From Dyadobacter jejuensis (lineage in GTDB: Bacteria; Bacteroidota; Bacteroidia; Cytophagales; Spirosomataceae): a DNA stretch of 35,924 nt. This document shows, piece by piece, positions 25,333-32,286 of the stretch. Numbering within the stretch: the first letter of the stretch is position 1; each line of letters begins with the position of its first letter. The notes under the pieces were generated by a model. That model had not been told where the DNA came from, did no database searches, and worked only from the letters and a program-made list of their open reading frames with translations. The stretch lies in NCBI RefSeq assembly GCF_003149085.1, contig NZ_QGDT01000021.1:1-35924 (forward strand). Direction: 5' to 3'. Made by a program: the position numbers and the translations under genes.

Positions 25333-27621
25333 TTACAATATCCTCAATTTTGCGAAACTTAGCAGGAGGGTCTTCTCTCCTACCCCATCGAACCGGACGA
25401 CGGCCTTCCGGTCTGTACCGTCCACGTCCATTTTTACAACGGTTCCAAAGCCAAATTTCATATGTTCGACCTTGTCTCCCGCTTTTAGGTGGCTGGTGTC
25501 GCTAGGCTTAAAGTCGCCAGAAGGGGCATGAGCCTTGGCGGCAGGGACATTCCTTGGCTCGGTAGGTCGGCGTGGGGTAAGGTTCCGCACAAAGGAGGTA
25601 CTACCACCCGAGGCAGGCGTGGGATCCATACCCGCCAATAGCCTAGTTACGTTCAGGTAGGTCTTGTCGACCTCCAGGAGGAAGCGGCTGGGTTCGCACA
25701 TTTTGAGCCTACCCCACTGGTACCGGCTTTCGGCATAAGAAAAGGAGAGCTTTTGTTCGGCTCTGGTGATGGCCACATAAAACAGGCGGCGCTCCTCTTC
25801 CAAATCCTGCCTCGACTCGAGCATCATTTGGCTTGGGAAAAGGTCTTCTTCCAGGCCTACCACGAATACATTCCGGAACTCTAGTCCTTTGGCCGAGTGA
25901 ATGGTCATCAACGTTACCCGGTCATGATCGGCATCCTCGTCGGGTTCGTCGGCGTTGGTCAGTAGCGATACCGACTGTAAGAAGGCACTTAGCGACTTGT
26001 CCTCGGTCTCTTCGCTATCTACAAACTCTTTGATACCATTCAGCAATTCCTGGACGTTTTCGTAGCGGGAAAGGCCTTCTACGGTCTTATCGTCATAGAG
26101 TTCCTTTAGGAGCTTGGAGGTCTTGGCCACATGCGAGGCAATCTCGTAGGCATCTTTCCCTTCTTCTATCAATAGCTTATAGCTTTTGATAAGCGTGGCA
26201 AACTGCTCGATGGGTGCCGCCGTACGGCCTCCTATATAATAGGTGGCGTTGGAGGCTATTTCCCAGAACCCCAGCCCCTGGTCGGCGGCGGTGACGTTGA
26301 TCTTGGCCACGGTGCCATCGCCTATCCCCCTTTTGGGTAGATTGATGATGCGTTTGAAGGCCTCCTCGTCCTTTTGGTTGACGATAAAGCGTAGATAACC
26401 CAGTAAGTCCTTAATCTCCTTGCGTTGGTAGAAAGACATCCCCCCTATGATACGGTACTTCAATCCGAGCTTTCGGAGGGCCTCTTCAAAGGAACGGGAC
26501 TGGGCGTTGGTCCTGTAAAGAATGGCGAAATTTTCATTCTTTAAGGACTTTTGCATCTTTTCTTCGAAGATAGCCGTGGCCACCATTCGGCCCTCTTCGT
26601 TATCGGAACCCGCCTTGATGACGTCGATAAGGCTCCCCTCCTCGTTGGCAGTAAAGGTTTTTTTCTCTAGCTGGGTCTTGTTGCGGGCTATCACCGAATT
26701 GGCCGCATTGACGATCGTCGACGTGGATCGGTAGTTTTGTTCTAGCTTAATGGTCTTTACATCTGGGAAGTCTTTCTCAAAATTGAGGATGTTCTCAATA
26801 TTGGCCCCCCGAAAGGCATAGATGCTTTGTGCATCGTCGCCTACCACACATATATTGCGGTGCGCGGCCGACAGCTTCCGGGTGATCAGGTACTGCGACA
26901 CATTGGTATCCTGAAACTCATCGACCATCACGTGTTGAAACTTATGCTGGTATTTGTAGAGCACATCGGGGAAGTCGCGAAACAGGATGTTGGTGTTAAA
27001 GAGCAGGTCGTCGAAGTCCATGGCGTTGGCCTGAAAGCACCGGCCCACATAGGTCTTATAGATCCGCCCCAGCTCTTTCATGCGGGCTGCGTCGTCGTCG
27101 GCCTGTATCACCGGGTTATTGGCATAGTCTTCGGCCGATACCAGGCGGTTTTTGGCCCCCGATATACGGTTATACACTACATTGGCCTTATATACCTTGT
27201 CGTCTAGCTTAAACTCCCGGATGATGCTGCGCAATAAGGATTTAGAATCGTCGGTGTCATAGATGGAGAAATCGCTGGTATAGCCCAGGTGCCGGGCTTC
27301 TATCCGGAGTATCTTGGCGAATACCGAGTGGAAGGTCCCCATCCATATATTGCGCGCCTCATAGCCTACCTCGTTTTCGATGCGTTGGCGCATTTCGCCG
27401 GCAGCCTTGTTGGTAAAGGTCAGCGATAGGATCCGGAAGGGGTCTACGCCCTTCTCGATCAGGTGGGCAATCCTAAAGGTGAGCACACGCGTCTTTCCCG
27501 ACCCTGCACCCGCAATGATCATCAGGGGGCCTTCTCCATGCAGGACCGCCTCTCGCTGGGGTTCATTGAGGGTCTGTAAATAATTCTCTGTCTTCTTCGA
27601 ACGATCTCCTTCCTTTTTCAC
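25333..27621 (-). CDS. uvrD: UvrD/PcrA-type ATP-dependent DNA helicase
   Basis: This 762-residue superfamily 1A 3'-5' helicase works in nucleotide excision or mismatch repair and replication-fork maintenance. All SF1A motifs are readable: Q-motif LNEPQREAV (18-26), Walker A AGAGSGKT (37-44), TFTNKAAGEM (motif Ia), VDEFQDTN (II), GDDAQSIYAFRGA (III), LEQNYRS (IV), MTIHSAKGLEF (V) and RRLFYVAITRA (VI). The C-terminal tail ends in a Tudor-like segment (GDKVEHMKFGFGTVVKMDVD) of the kind that binds RNA polymerase in PcrA/UvrD. Length is normal. Whether to call it UvrD or PcrA is a matter of naming in this phylum. Confidence 0.95.
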   Translation of the reverse strand: MKKEGDRSKKTENYLQTLNEPQREAVLHGEGPLMIIAGAGSGKTRVLTFRIAHLIEKGVDPFRILSLTFTNKAAGEMRQRIENEVGYEARNIWMGTFHSVFAKILRIEARHLGYTSDFSIYDTDDSKSLLRSIIREFKLDDKVYKANVVYNRISGAKNRLVSAEDYANNPVIQADDDAARMKELGRIYKTYVGRCFQANAMDFDDLLFNTNILFRDFPDVLYKYQHKFQHVMVDEFQDTNVSQYLITRKLSAAHRNICVVGDDAQSIYAFRGANIENILNFEKDFPDVKTIKLEQNYRSTSTIVNAANSVIARNKTQLEKKTFTANEEGSLIDVIKAGSDNEEGRMVATAIFEEKMQKSLKNENFAILYRTNAQSRSFEEALRKLGLKYRIIGGMSFYQRKEIKDLLGYLRFIVNQKDEEAFKRIINLPKRGIGDGTVAKINVTAADQGLGFWEIASNATYYIGGRTAAPIEQFATLIKSYKLLIEEGKDAYEIASHVAKTSKLLKELYDDKTVEGLSRYENVQELLNGIKEFVDSEETEDKSLSAFLQSVSLLTNADEPDEDADHDRVTLMTIHSAKGLEFRNVFVVGLEEDLFPSQMMLESRQDLEEERRLFYVAITRAEQKLSFSYAESRYQWGRLKMCEPSRFLLEVDKTYLNVTRLLAGMDPTPASGGSTSFVRNLTPRRPTEPRNVPAAKAHAPSGDFKPSDTSHLKAGDKVEHMKFGFGTVVKMDVDGTDRKAVVRFDGVGEKTLLLSFAKLRIL

Positions 27622-27659
27622 ACTGTCTATGATTGTAATTCGCTTAATCCACCAAAGTC

Positions 27660-27667
27660 CAAAGTTA
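27660..27667 (-). promoter_or_regulatory. Candidate -7 box of the UvrD-type gene
   Basis: Reading the minus strand, TAACTTTG (27667 to 27660) exactly matches TAnnTTTG and lies 38 bases before the start at 27621. No clear TTTG -33 box is visible. Confidence 0.45.
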
Positions 27668-27830
27668 GAAACGTCCCGGTTAAAATTACCATTTTTATCG
27701 GGTTAGTTGTAGGAAAGGGGGGTAGTGGATGCCCTGGCAATCGGCCAATGGGCCGGTGTTGGTGAACCAATAGGAACGTGATTACCTTATTTCACGTTTG
27801 TAAATGAAAAATATAAATTAGACCGCACTC

Positions 27831-28184
27831 ATGAACCTTGCATCTGTAGAAGACCAACCCCTGGAACGACAGTGGGAATACCTGTTGGAGTATTTGGAGA
27901 ATCTGGTAGGCAAAAGGCCCGCAGATTTGAATGGGGTCCTGTTTTTGATAGGGGTTCAGGAGCTGGGAAAGGGGGCCAGGCGATTTACTAAGGAGCAGAA
28001 GCAGGACCTGATGCATATCGGTATCTGCAAAGTTCTGAGCCTATCGTCGTATTATCAGCTGGAGTTTGTCGACGAGGACGGCTGGCCCCATTACCAATTG
28101 ATGCGCGCCCTCCCTCAGACGGGCCTTGACGCCCAGGAGAACCTGCTCAAGATTCATGTGATCGAATATTTCAAAGCCCTGTAA
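27831..28184 (+). CDS. Conserved-looking small cytosolic protein, function unknown
   Basis: The 117-residue soluble, acidic protein has no signal peptide, membrane segment or known motif. It is probably helical (RQWEYLLEYLENLVG; LNGVLFLIGVQELGKG). Its codon use and GC content match the core chromosome, so it belongs to the native backbone rather than to the island. It is divergent from the UvrD-type gene. Its last codons (IEYFKAL, stop) form the start of the 347-bp sequence repeated at 31806-32152, where the same tail reads IQYFKAL then stop. The 3' end of this gene is therefore the left boundary of the accessory island. I do not recognise a named family. Confidence 0.75.
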   Translation: MNLASVEDQPLERQWEYLLEYLENLVGKRPADLNGVLFLIGVQELGKGARRFTKEQKQDLMHIGICKVLSLSSYYQLEFVDEDGWPHYQLMRALPQTGLDAQENLLKIHVIEYFKAL

Positions 28185-28506
28185 GCGTATTCTTGCCGGG
28201 TCCAGACCCATCCCCTTGGATGAATCCGTCCTGAGTTAAAAACTACCTAATACCCATAATTATAAGGCCCGCAACTTACTATTATAGTAGGTGCGGGCTT
28301 TTTTAGGTTCTGGAGAATGGGGGTATTGATAGAGGAATAATAGCAAATGTAATATTTAACACAGCATAATATTCATTAATTGAGGCGAAAGAGTGTTTAT
28401 ATTTATTTATGGATTTGTTGCTTTATATTAAAGTCAATATATTATTATTGACATAAGGATTTATTATAATCATTTTTTTATGTAGAAGTATTTTTTTTAA
28501 TCTTGC
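28160..28506 (+). repeat. Long direct repeat, copy A (left flank of module 1)
   Basis: This 347-base sequence contains the last codons of the 117-residue gene, its terminator and the AT-rich DNA after it. It matches 31806-32152 without gaps. I count about 36 mismatches, roughly 90% identity, with the divergence clustered around 28193-28210 and 28420-28500. Weaker similarity appears to continue beyond 28506. The two copies are in the same orientation and 3,646 bases apart. Confidence 0.92.
28266..28304 (+). terminator. Terminator of the 117-residue gene (inside repeat copy A)
   Basis: GCCCGC near 28267-28272 pairs with GCGGGC at 28293-28298 through an extended imperfect stem around ATTAT, followed by six T. 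This is a classical Rho-independent shape and is conserved in repeat copy B. Confidence 0.85.
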
Positions 28507-28599
28507 AGGAATTAATAAGAATGTATAATTAAGTATTAAGGCTCACTCTATGTTGTGTACTCTGAAGACGGGTTTGTATTCATTATTATTCGAAAAAAT

Positions 28600-28902
28600 A
28601 TGCACACTAAAACTGATACCGAACAATTGTCCATTCAAATTGCAAATCAAAACCTTCAATTCCTGAGCGAACGTGAATGGGCGGTACTTCTTTCACTCAC
28701 CGAAGATATTACTAACTCAGAAATTGCAGATAAACTTTTTATCACTCCAGCAAGTGTAAAAACTTATCGATCTCGTATCAGTGATAAGCTCGGTTTGGCT
28801 GGTCGGGGTAATCTGGAGAGATATGCTCGGAAGAACAAAGAGAAGATAATTCAAATATTTAGAAAGCTATTCAAATCTCCCCCCCCCTCTATAAAATTGT
28901 AA
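28600..28902 (+). CDS. Small LuxR/GerE-type HTH protein
   Basis: The 100-residue product consists almost only of a LuxR/GerE DNA-binding domain (about residues 22-82: LSEREWAVLLSLTEDITNSE, then IADKLFITPASVKTYRSRIS). The order LSxREWxVL - NxEIADxLFITxxSVKTYRSRI is that of response-regulator output domains, but no receiver domain precedes it. It may therefore work with a separate signal or act constitutively. The frame opens at 28555; ATG 28600 is preferred. A run of nine C (28879-28887) encodes PPP close to the C-terminus. It is the first gene of the AT-rich island and the likely regulator of the genes after it. Confidence 0.82.
   Translation: MHTKTDTEQLSIQIANQNLQFLSEREWAVLLSLTEDITNSEIADKLFITPASVKTYRSRISDKLGLAGRGNLERYARKNKEKIIQIFRKLFKSPPPSIKL
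28879..28887 (+). repeat. C9 homopolymer in the HTH gene
   Basis: Nine consecutive C stand out in DNA of very low GC content. The tract covers codons 94-96 exactly. Slippage by one base would change or lengthen only the C-terminal tail. It may be a slippage-prone tract or a sequencing weak spot. Confidence 0.6.
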
Positions 28903-28960
28903 AATACAATGCGGGATTTGAAAATTTATAAAAATTGTTAACTTAAGGTATCAATATATT

Positions 28961-28982
28961 TAAATTTGCTTATATAAATTTG
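28961..28982 (+). promoter_or_regulatory. Two tandem TAAATTTG boxes
   Basis: TAAATTTG occurs at 28961-28968 and again at 28975-28982, both exact TAnnTTTG matches, in the 231-base gap between the HTH gene and the lipoprotein gene. A TTG at 28935-28937 could be a -33 box for the first. The region is very AT-rich, so chance matches are possible. Confidence 0.35.
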
Positions 28983-29133
28983 TAAGCAATCAACGACAAA
29001 ATAATTATAAGAAGGCAAAAGGAAGTAAGAGCAGCTTACGGTGCACTAAATCACAATAGGAGCTAAATTGCTTGTGAACAAGTGATAGTCATGTTGGTTT
29101 TTAAAGAAATGTATTTTTTAAAATCTTGAAATT

Positions 29134-29646
29134 ATGCAAAACCTAACTTCACATCTGCTCTTGAGTACATGTTGTATGGCCTTAATGAGCGGGCTATTTT
29201 CCTGCACTAGTAGTGACTCTGAAAAAGAGGTTTTTAGAAAGACAAGCGAAATTGAGCAAGCAAAAGAAAAGGCGAAACTTATGGAGAGTAAAAACTTAAA
29301 AACTGCGATGATTGATCATTATTCTATGATGCACCAATTGAGTTTATCAAAGGCTAATTCTTTTAAATCGTTTCCAAAAGAAATGAATGAAAGGCTTTCT
29401 AAATGCTCATCACAGGAGGAAGTAATCCATGTATTTAAAAGTTCAGGGATGAAAAATGCAGAGAAATATGTGCTTTCTACGACTTCGTATGTAACGGCCT
29501 TGGCGAATGAGATACAGAAACATCCTGAAATGAAGTTGTGGACACAAGAGCAGCGATCGGCTTATATGAAGGAGATTCGAAAAGATTTGGATAAAGAGCT
29601 TAAGGCACGTATTCGGAAAGACTTGACAACTTTTAACTTAAATTAA
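29134..29646 (+). CDS. Small lipoprotein of unknown function
   Basis: The 170-residue product begins with a lipoprotein signal sequence ending LMSGLFSC, with C24 as the lipidated residue. The mature part is hydrophilic and highly charged, almost entirely helical in pattern (KEVFRKTSEIEQAKEKAKLM and a Lys/Glu/Arg-rich C-terminus). No known family is recognised. It stands 8 bases before the secreted-peptide gene, so the two are surely co-transcribed. A surface or periplasmic lipoprotein next to an exported peptide and ABC transporters recalls the immunity lipoproteins (LanI type) of peptide-antibiotic loci, but that is an inference from context only. Base composition is much more AT-rich than the core genes. 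Confidence 0.75.
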   Translation: MQNLTSHLLLSTCCMALMSGLFSCTSSDSEKEVFRKTSEIEQAKEKAKLMESKNLKTAMIDHYSMMHQLSLSKANSFKSFPKEMNERLSKCSSQEEVIHVFKSSGMKNAEKYVLSTTSYVTALANEIQKHPEMKLWTQEQRSAYMKEIRKDLDKELKARIRKDLTTFNLN

Positions 29647-29654
29647 CAGAAATC

Positions 29655-29882
29655 ATGAAATCGAAATTTTCAAAATTGTTTTTGGGTTCGTTTCTTTTTC
29701 TTTTTTCCTTTTCGCCAACGTTGAGCGAAGATAATGGTTGTCAAGATTATTGCATGGCTAGTTATTCGCAACAAGAAGAAGAGGCCTATGCTTGGTGGTC
29801 CGGTTCCTTGGATTCATTATATTGGGATGCAGCAATATTCCTCGTTGGGGCTTGGAGTGGTTACCTTTCTCAAAGTAGCTAA
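29655..29882 (+). CDS. Small Sec-exported peptide with a CX3C motif
   Basis: The 75-residue product has a clear signal peptide (basic MKSKFSKLF, Phe/Leu core, probable cleavage after PTLS at residue 24). The mature part of about 51 residues starts EDNGCQDYC, giving C29-x3-C33, then an acidic stretch, WW at 47-48, and a hydrophobic, Gly-containing segment (AAIFLVGAWSGYL, 59-71). Size and composition recall secreted bacteriocin-like peptides, although there is no double-glycine leader. The stop TAA at 29880-29882 may not be the original end: the same frame stays open for 49 more sense codons to 30032 (next entry). It lies 8 bases after the lipoprotein gene. Confidence 0.65.
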   Translation: MKSKFSKLFLGSFLFLFSFSPTLSEDNGCQDYCMASYSQQEEEAYAWWSGSLDSLYWDAAIFLVGAWSGYLSQSS

Positions 29883-30032
29883 TTAACTATTACTTTTTGG
29901 GGATTAACTCTTCCTACGATAGATGGTGTTCGACTAAATCCTTGGGATGCTATTTCTGCTATCGATTCCCATTATTATCAGTTGTTAAATAATGCATTAC
30001 GACAATTTAACTATTGTTTATCAACTTGCTAA
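29655..30032 (+). pseudogene. Possible longer form of the secreted CX3C protein, interrupted by TAA
   Basis: Past the TAA at 29880-29882, the same frame continues for codons 77-125, with protein-like content (FWGLTLPTIDGVRLNPWDAI, then LLNNALRQFNYCLSTC), and ends with TAA at 30030-30032. That tail ends in C121-x3-C125, mirroring the C29-x3-C33 of the first part. The final TAA overlaps the next gene's ATG by one base (TAATG), the usual sign of coupled translation. The tail has no ATG, GTG or TTG start before codon 110. The simplest reading is a 124-residue exported protein broken by one nonsense change. Stop readthrough or a sequencing error are alternatives. Confidence 0.55.
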
Positions 30033-30472
30033 TGGCGACTATAGTACTTCGAAATGACACTCCCTATGGTGTCACTTTATATTTAAATAATTTGGGATAT
30101 TGGATAGGAGGTAACGACCTCCTATCTATAGAAAGCAATGTCCCCAAAAAAATAATTTTGGTATACTATCCTTTTCTATTTAAAGGGATCCCTATATTAA
30201 AATGGTATCCAATATCTTACCAGATAGATTTTCCTAGAGATTTTCAACAATTAATCATCAGATCAAGGAAACATAAAATAACACCTAAAGAACTAGTTGG
30301 GTGGGCAATGATTCCTATCTTATTAATACTTATCCTGTGGACTGATAAACATCATTTTCTCCTGTCAGCACTATTGTTTTTTGGTCTCCCATGGGTTTTG
30401 GAGATTGTGGTTTCTCTTTTTTATCGCTTCGATTTCATTGCAGAAAATGCAATAAAGACCGATTTTTTATAG
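30032..30472 (+). CDS. Small membrane protein with N-terminal soluble domain
   Basis: The 146-residue product starts at ATG 30032, which overlaps the preceding stop as TAATG; an in-frame TTG at 30014 is less likely. Residues 1-85 are soluble and strand-rich (IVLRNDTPYGVTLYLNNLGY). Two membrane helices follow, at about 93-108 (WAMIPILLILILW) and 113-132 (FLLSALLFFGLPWVLEIVV). No family is recognised. In this context it could be an immunity or accessory membrane protein of the peptide locus. The same frame carries on after the TAG at 30470-30472 with more stops (see 30473-30733), so the gene may be shortened at its 3' end. Confidence 0.65.
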   Translation: MATIVLRNDTPYGVTLYLNNLGYWIGGNDLLSIESNVPKKIILVYYPFLFKGIPILKWYPISYQIDFPRDFQQLIIRSRKHKITPKELVGWAMIPILLILILWTDKHHFLLSALLFFGLPWVLEIVVSLFYRFDFIAENAIKTDFL

Positions 30473-30733
30473 CTAAGATCCAAATTACTTTTTACTTTTT
30501 TTATCTGGAACAAAAACTGTCGGATTCCTTTAATAATTTCAAGGGTTTTGCTTCATATCAGTATCTATATTTTCATGATGATTCACGATTTTGAGATACT
30601 GTCTGTTTCATTATAAGGGCTGTTTTTTACAGATTCCGAAATTTTATTAGCAAAGAAATACTTCTATCGTTCAAAAAACCATACTATCGAAGACGGAAAT
30701 AGGGTAACAAACTCAAAACCAGTGCACTTATGA
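30473..30733 (+). pseudogene. Decayed coding remnant between two membrane genes
   Basis: The frame of the preceding gene continues after its TAG for 47 codons to a TAA at 30614-30616. It then runs 38 codons with protein-like content (DSEILLAKKYFYRSKNHTIE) to a TGA at 30731-30733 that overlaps the next ATG as ATGA. This last stretch has no start codon of its own. In the first part, the other frame (ending DSFNNFKGFASYQYLYFHDD at about 30594) looks more protein-like, which hints at frameshifts. I read it as the remains of a longer upstream gene once coupled to the next. Confidence 0.4.
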
Positions 30734-31053
30734 AAATTATTCTGTTTTTTATGCTGTTGTTATTTCGGAGGGACCATGCCAGTGATTTCGGTCAAACCGT
30801 ATTGTCTCTATGGTACTATCACAGCATCACAGATCTGATCATCTTAATTGGCTGTTTGCTTATTCTAAATCTCAACTGTGTATATTATTTAGTAGTCAAA
30901 TATGCTAACTACGACCTATGGAAGGACTCCAAAAGTAATATTTTTGAGCTAATTATTTTTTTTATTATTTGTCCAATTTTACCGCTATCAATATTTATAA
31001 TAAGAACCAAATACCTGAAAGCTAAATGGAATCTCCAGAAATTATTAAATTAA
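30730..31053 (+). CDS. Small two-to-three-helix membrane protein
   Basis: The 107-residue product has membrane segments at about residues 1-13 (a possible signal or short helix), 33-56 (ITDLIILIGCLLILNLNCVYYL) and 73-91 (IFELIIFFIICPILPLSIF), ending in a basic tail. The ATG overlaps an upstream TGA (ATGA), and its own 3' end overlaps the ABC ATPase start by 28 bases, so translation is coupled on both sides. The tight overlap suggests it is the membrane partner, or part of it, of that ATPase. It is much smaller than a normal ABC permease (about 240 residues), so either the permease is split or damaged, or this is an accessory subunit. No family recognised. Confidence 0.65.
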   Translation: MKIILFFMLLLFRRDHASDFGQTVLSLWYYHSITDLIILIGCLLILNLNCVYYLVVKYANYDLWKDSKSNIFELIIFFIICPILPLSIFIIRTKYLKAKWNLQKLLN

Positions 31054-31715
31054 AGTCTGTGAACTTTAGCTATGCGAAGAAACTCGTATTGGATGACTTG
31101 TCATTATCCATATTAAAAGGCACGGTACACGGGATTTTGGGAGCCAATGGATCGGGTAAAACTACCTTATTTAAATATATTTTTAACCACTATAATCAAC
31201 AACAAAAAAATAAGATCGCTTTCTTGGAAACGGAGGGCTTTTTCTATTCCTACATGACCGGTTATGAGTATTTAACACTTTTGTCGCCATACAAAGCACT
31301 GGATTTGAATAGCTGGAACGACCTATTTCAATTGCCATTGGATGACTATGTTCACACCTACTCCACGGGCATGAAAAAGAAACTAAGTATCATGGCGGTT
31401 CTTTTACTCAAACGAGAAATTATTATTTTGGACGAACCATATAATGGATTAGATTTAAAGTCCTGCGAGGTTTTAAGGTATATTATCCAAAGGCTAAAGC
31501 ATTTGGGTAATACAGTAATTATGTCATCCCATATTTTAGAAACTGTATTTAAGAGTGCTGACTATATTAGTTATTTACAGGATGGTCATATTCTAAAGAC
31601 CTACAGTCAAGATGAATTTTATCTATTGAGTGATTTGATTCAGGGTCAAATTATTAATGAAATGACACCTAAGATTGACCGTTTATTAGATACCCCCACG
31701 ACCAATTCCAACTAG
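31026..31715 (+). CDS. ABC transporter ATP-binding protein (module 1)
   Basis: This 229-residue nucleotide-binding subunit has Walker A GANGSGKTT at 39-47, a degenerate signature STGMKKKLSI near 113-122 in place of LSGGQ, Walker B IIILDEP at 132-138, D-loop GLD at 141-143 and the switch histidine H169 (SSHI). The length and the STGMKKKL signature fit the LanF/BcrA/CcmA-like group, which energises ABC-2 type permeases moving peptides or drugs out of the membrane. It overlaps the small membrane gene before it by 28 bases. No full-length permease accompanies it in module 1. It could share permeases with the second module or depend on a damaged partner. It is followed by repeat copy B. Confidence 0.88.
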   Translation: MESPEIIKLKSVNFSYAKKLVLDDLSLSILKGTVHGILGANGSGKTTLFKYIFNHYNQQQKNKIAFLETEGFFYSYMTGYEYLTLLSPYKALDLNSWNDLFQLPLDDYVHTYSTGMKKKLSIMAVLLLKREIIILDEPYNGLDLKSCEVLRYIIQRLKHLGNTVIMSSHILETVFKSADYISYLQDGHILKTYSQDEFYLLSDLIQGQIINEMTPKIDRLLDTPTTNSN

Positions 31716-31805
31716 AATTTGCTTAGGCTTTTAGTGGATGGCGAAGAGGGTATAGAGTATAGTTAACTTATATGTGGTTTTCAGCAAACAGGGAACAACT
31801 AATAG

Positions 31806-32152
31806 GATCCAATATTTCAAAGCCCTGTAAGCGTATTCCTGCAGGATTATCTTACATCCCCTTGGATGAATCCGGACTGAGGTAAAAACTACCTTATACC
31901 CATAATTATAAGGCCCGCAACTTACTATTATAGTAGGTGCGGGCTTTTTCGGGTTCTGGAGAATGGGGGTAATGAAAGAGGAATAATAGCAAATGTAATA
32001 TTTAACGCAGCATAATATTCATTAATTGAGGCGAAGGAGTGTTTATATTTATTTATGGGTTTATTACAATATATAAGAGTCAATATATTATTATTGCTAT
32101 AAGGATTTATTATAATCATTTTTTGGTGTACAACTATTTTATTTCATCTTGC
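31806..32152 (+). repeat. Long direct repeat, copy B (between module 1 and module 2)
   Basis: This is the partner of 28160-28506, same length and orientation. It begins with the tail of the 117-residue gene, here detached from any gene: the frame reads IQYFKAL then stop, against IEYFKAL in copy A. The terminator hairpin and the AT-rich part that follow are conserved. It shows that DNA containing the 3' end of the native gene was duplicated when module 1 came to lie here. Confidence 0.92.
31912..31949 (+). terminator. Terminator inside repeat copy B
   Basis: GCCCGC at 31913-31918 pairs with GCGGGC at 31939-31944 through the same imperfect stem as in copy A, followed by five T. It would end transcripts coming from the ABC ATPase of module 1 and so insulate module 2. 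Confidence 0.85.
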
Positions 32153-32286
32153 TCTAATTTGGAAGTAGTGGGCTCTGTGACGCCCTTGTATGCCGGGGTT
32201 TGTATATGGAAATAGTTTTTGTAAGTCAATTATATTCAATTATTTAGAAGGGTCTATCCCTTCATGTATCGTTAGCGACAATATTT

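Larger units (their letters stand above)
31716..32286. other. Intergenic stretch dominated by repeat copy B
   Basis: These 571 bases between the two ABC modules consist of about 90 bases of AT-rich DNA, the 347-base repeat copy B, and a 134-base leader to the next ATG. After the ATPase stop the same frame stays open for 16 codons. A 37-codon ATG frame at 31772-31885 crosses the repeat boundary and is probably chance. Confidence 0.6.

Noticed and set aside
31772..31885. 37-codon ATG frame across the start of repeat copy B
   Set aside because: It crosses the repeat boundary, is not open in copy A in a matching way, and shows no family or signal features.
31928..32119. 63-codon minus-strand frame inside repeat copy B
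   Set aside because: It runs over the terminator hairpin and AT-rich repeat; the translation is low-complexity Asn/Ile/Tyr.
28160..32152. Long direct repeats considered as an insertion sequence or transposon
   Set aside because: No transposase or integrase, no terminal inverted repeats, and the repeat begins inside a host gene; better explained by duplication or recombination.
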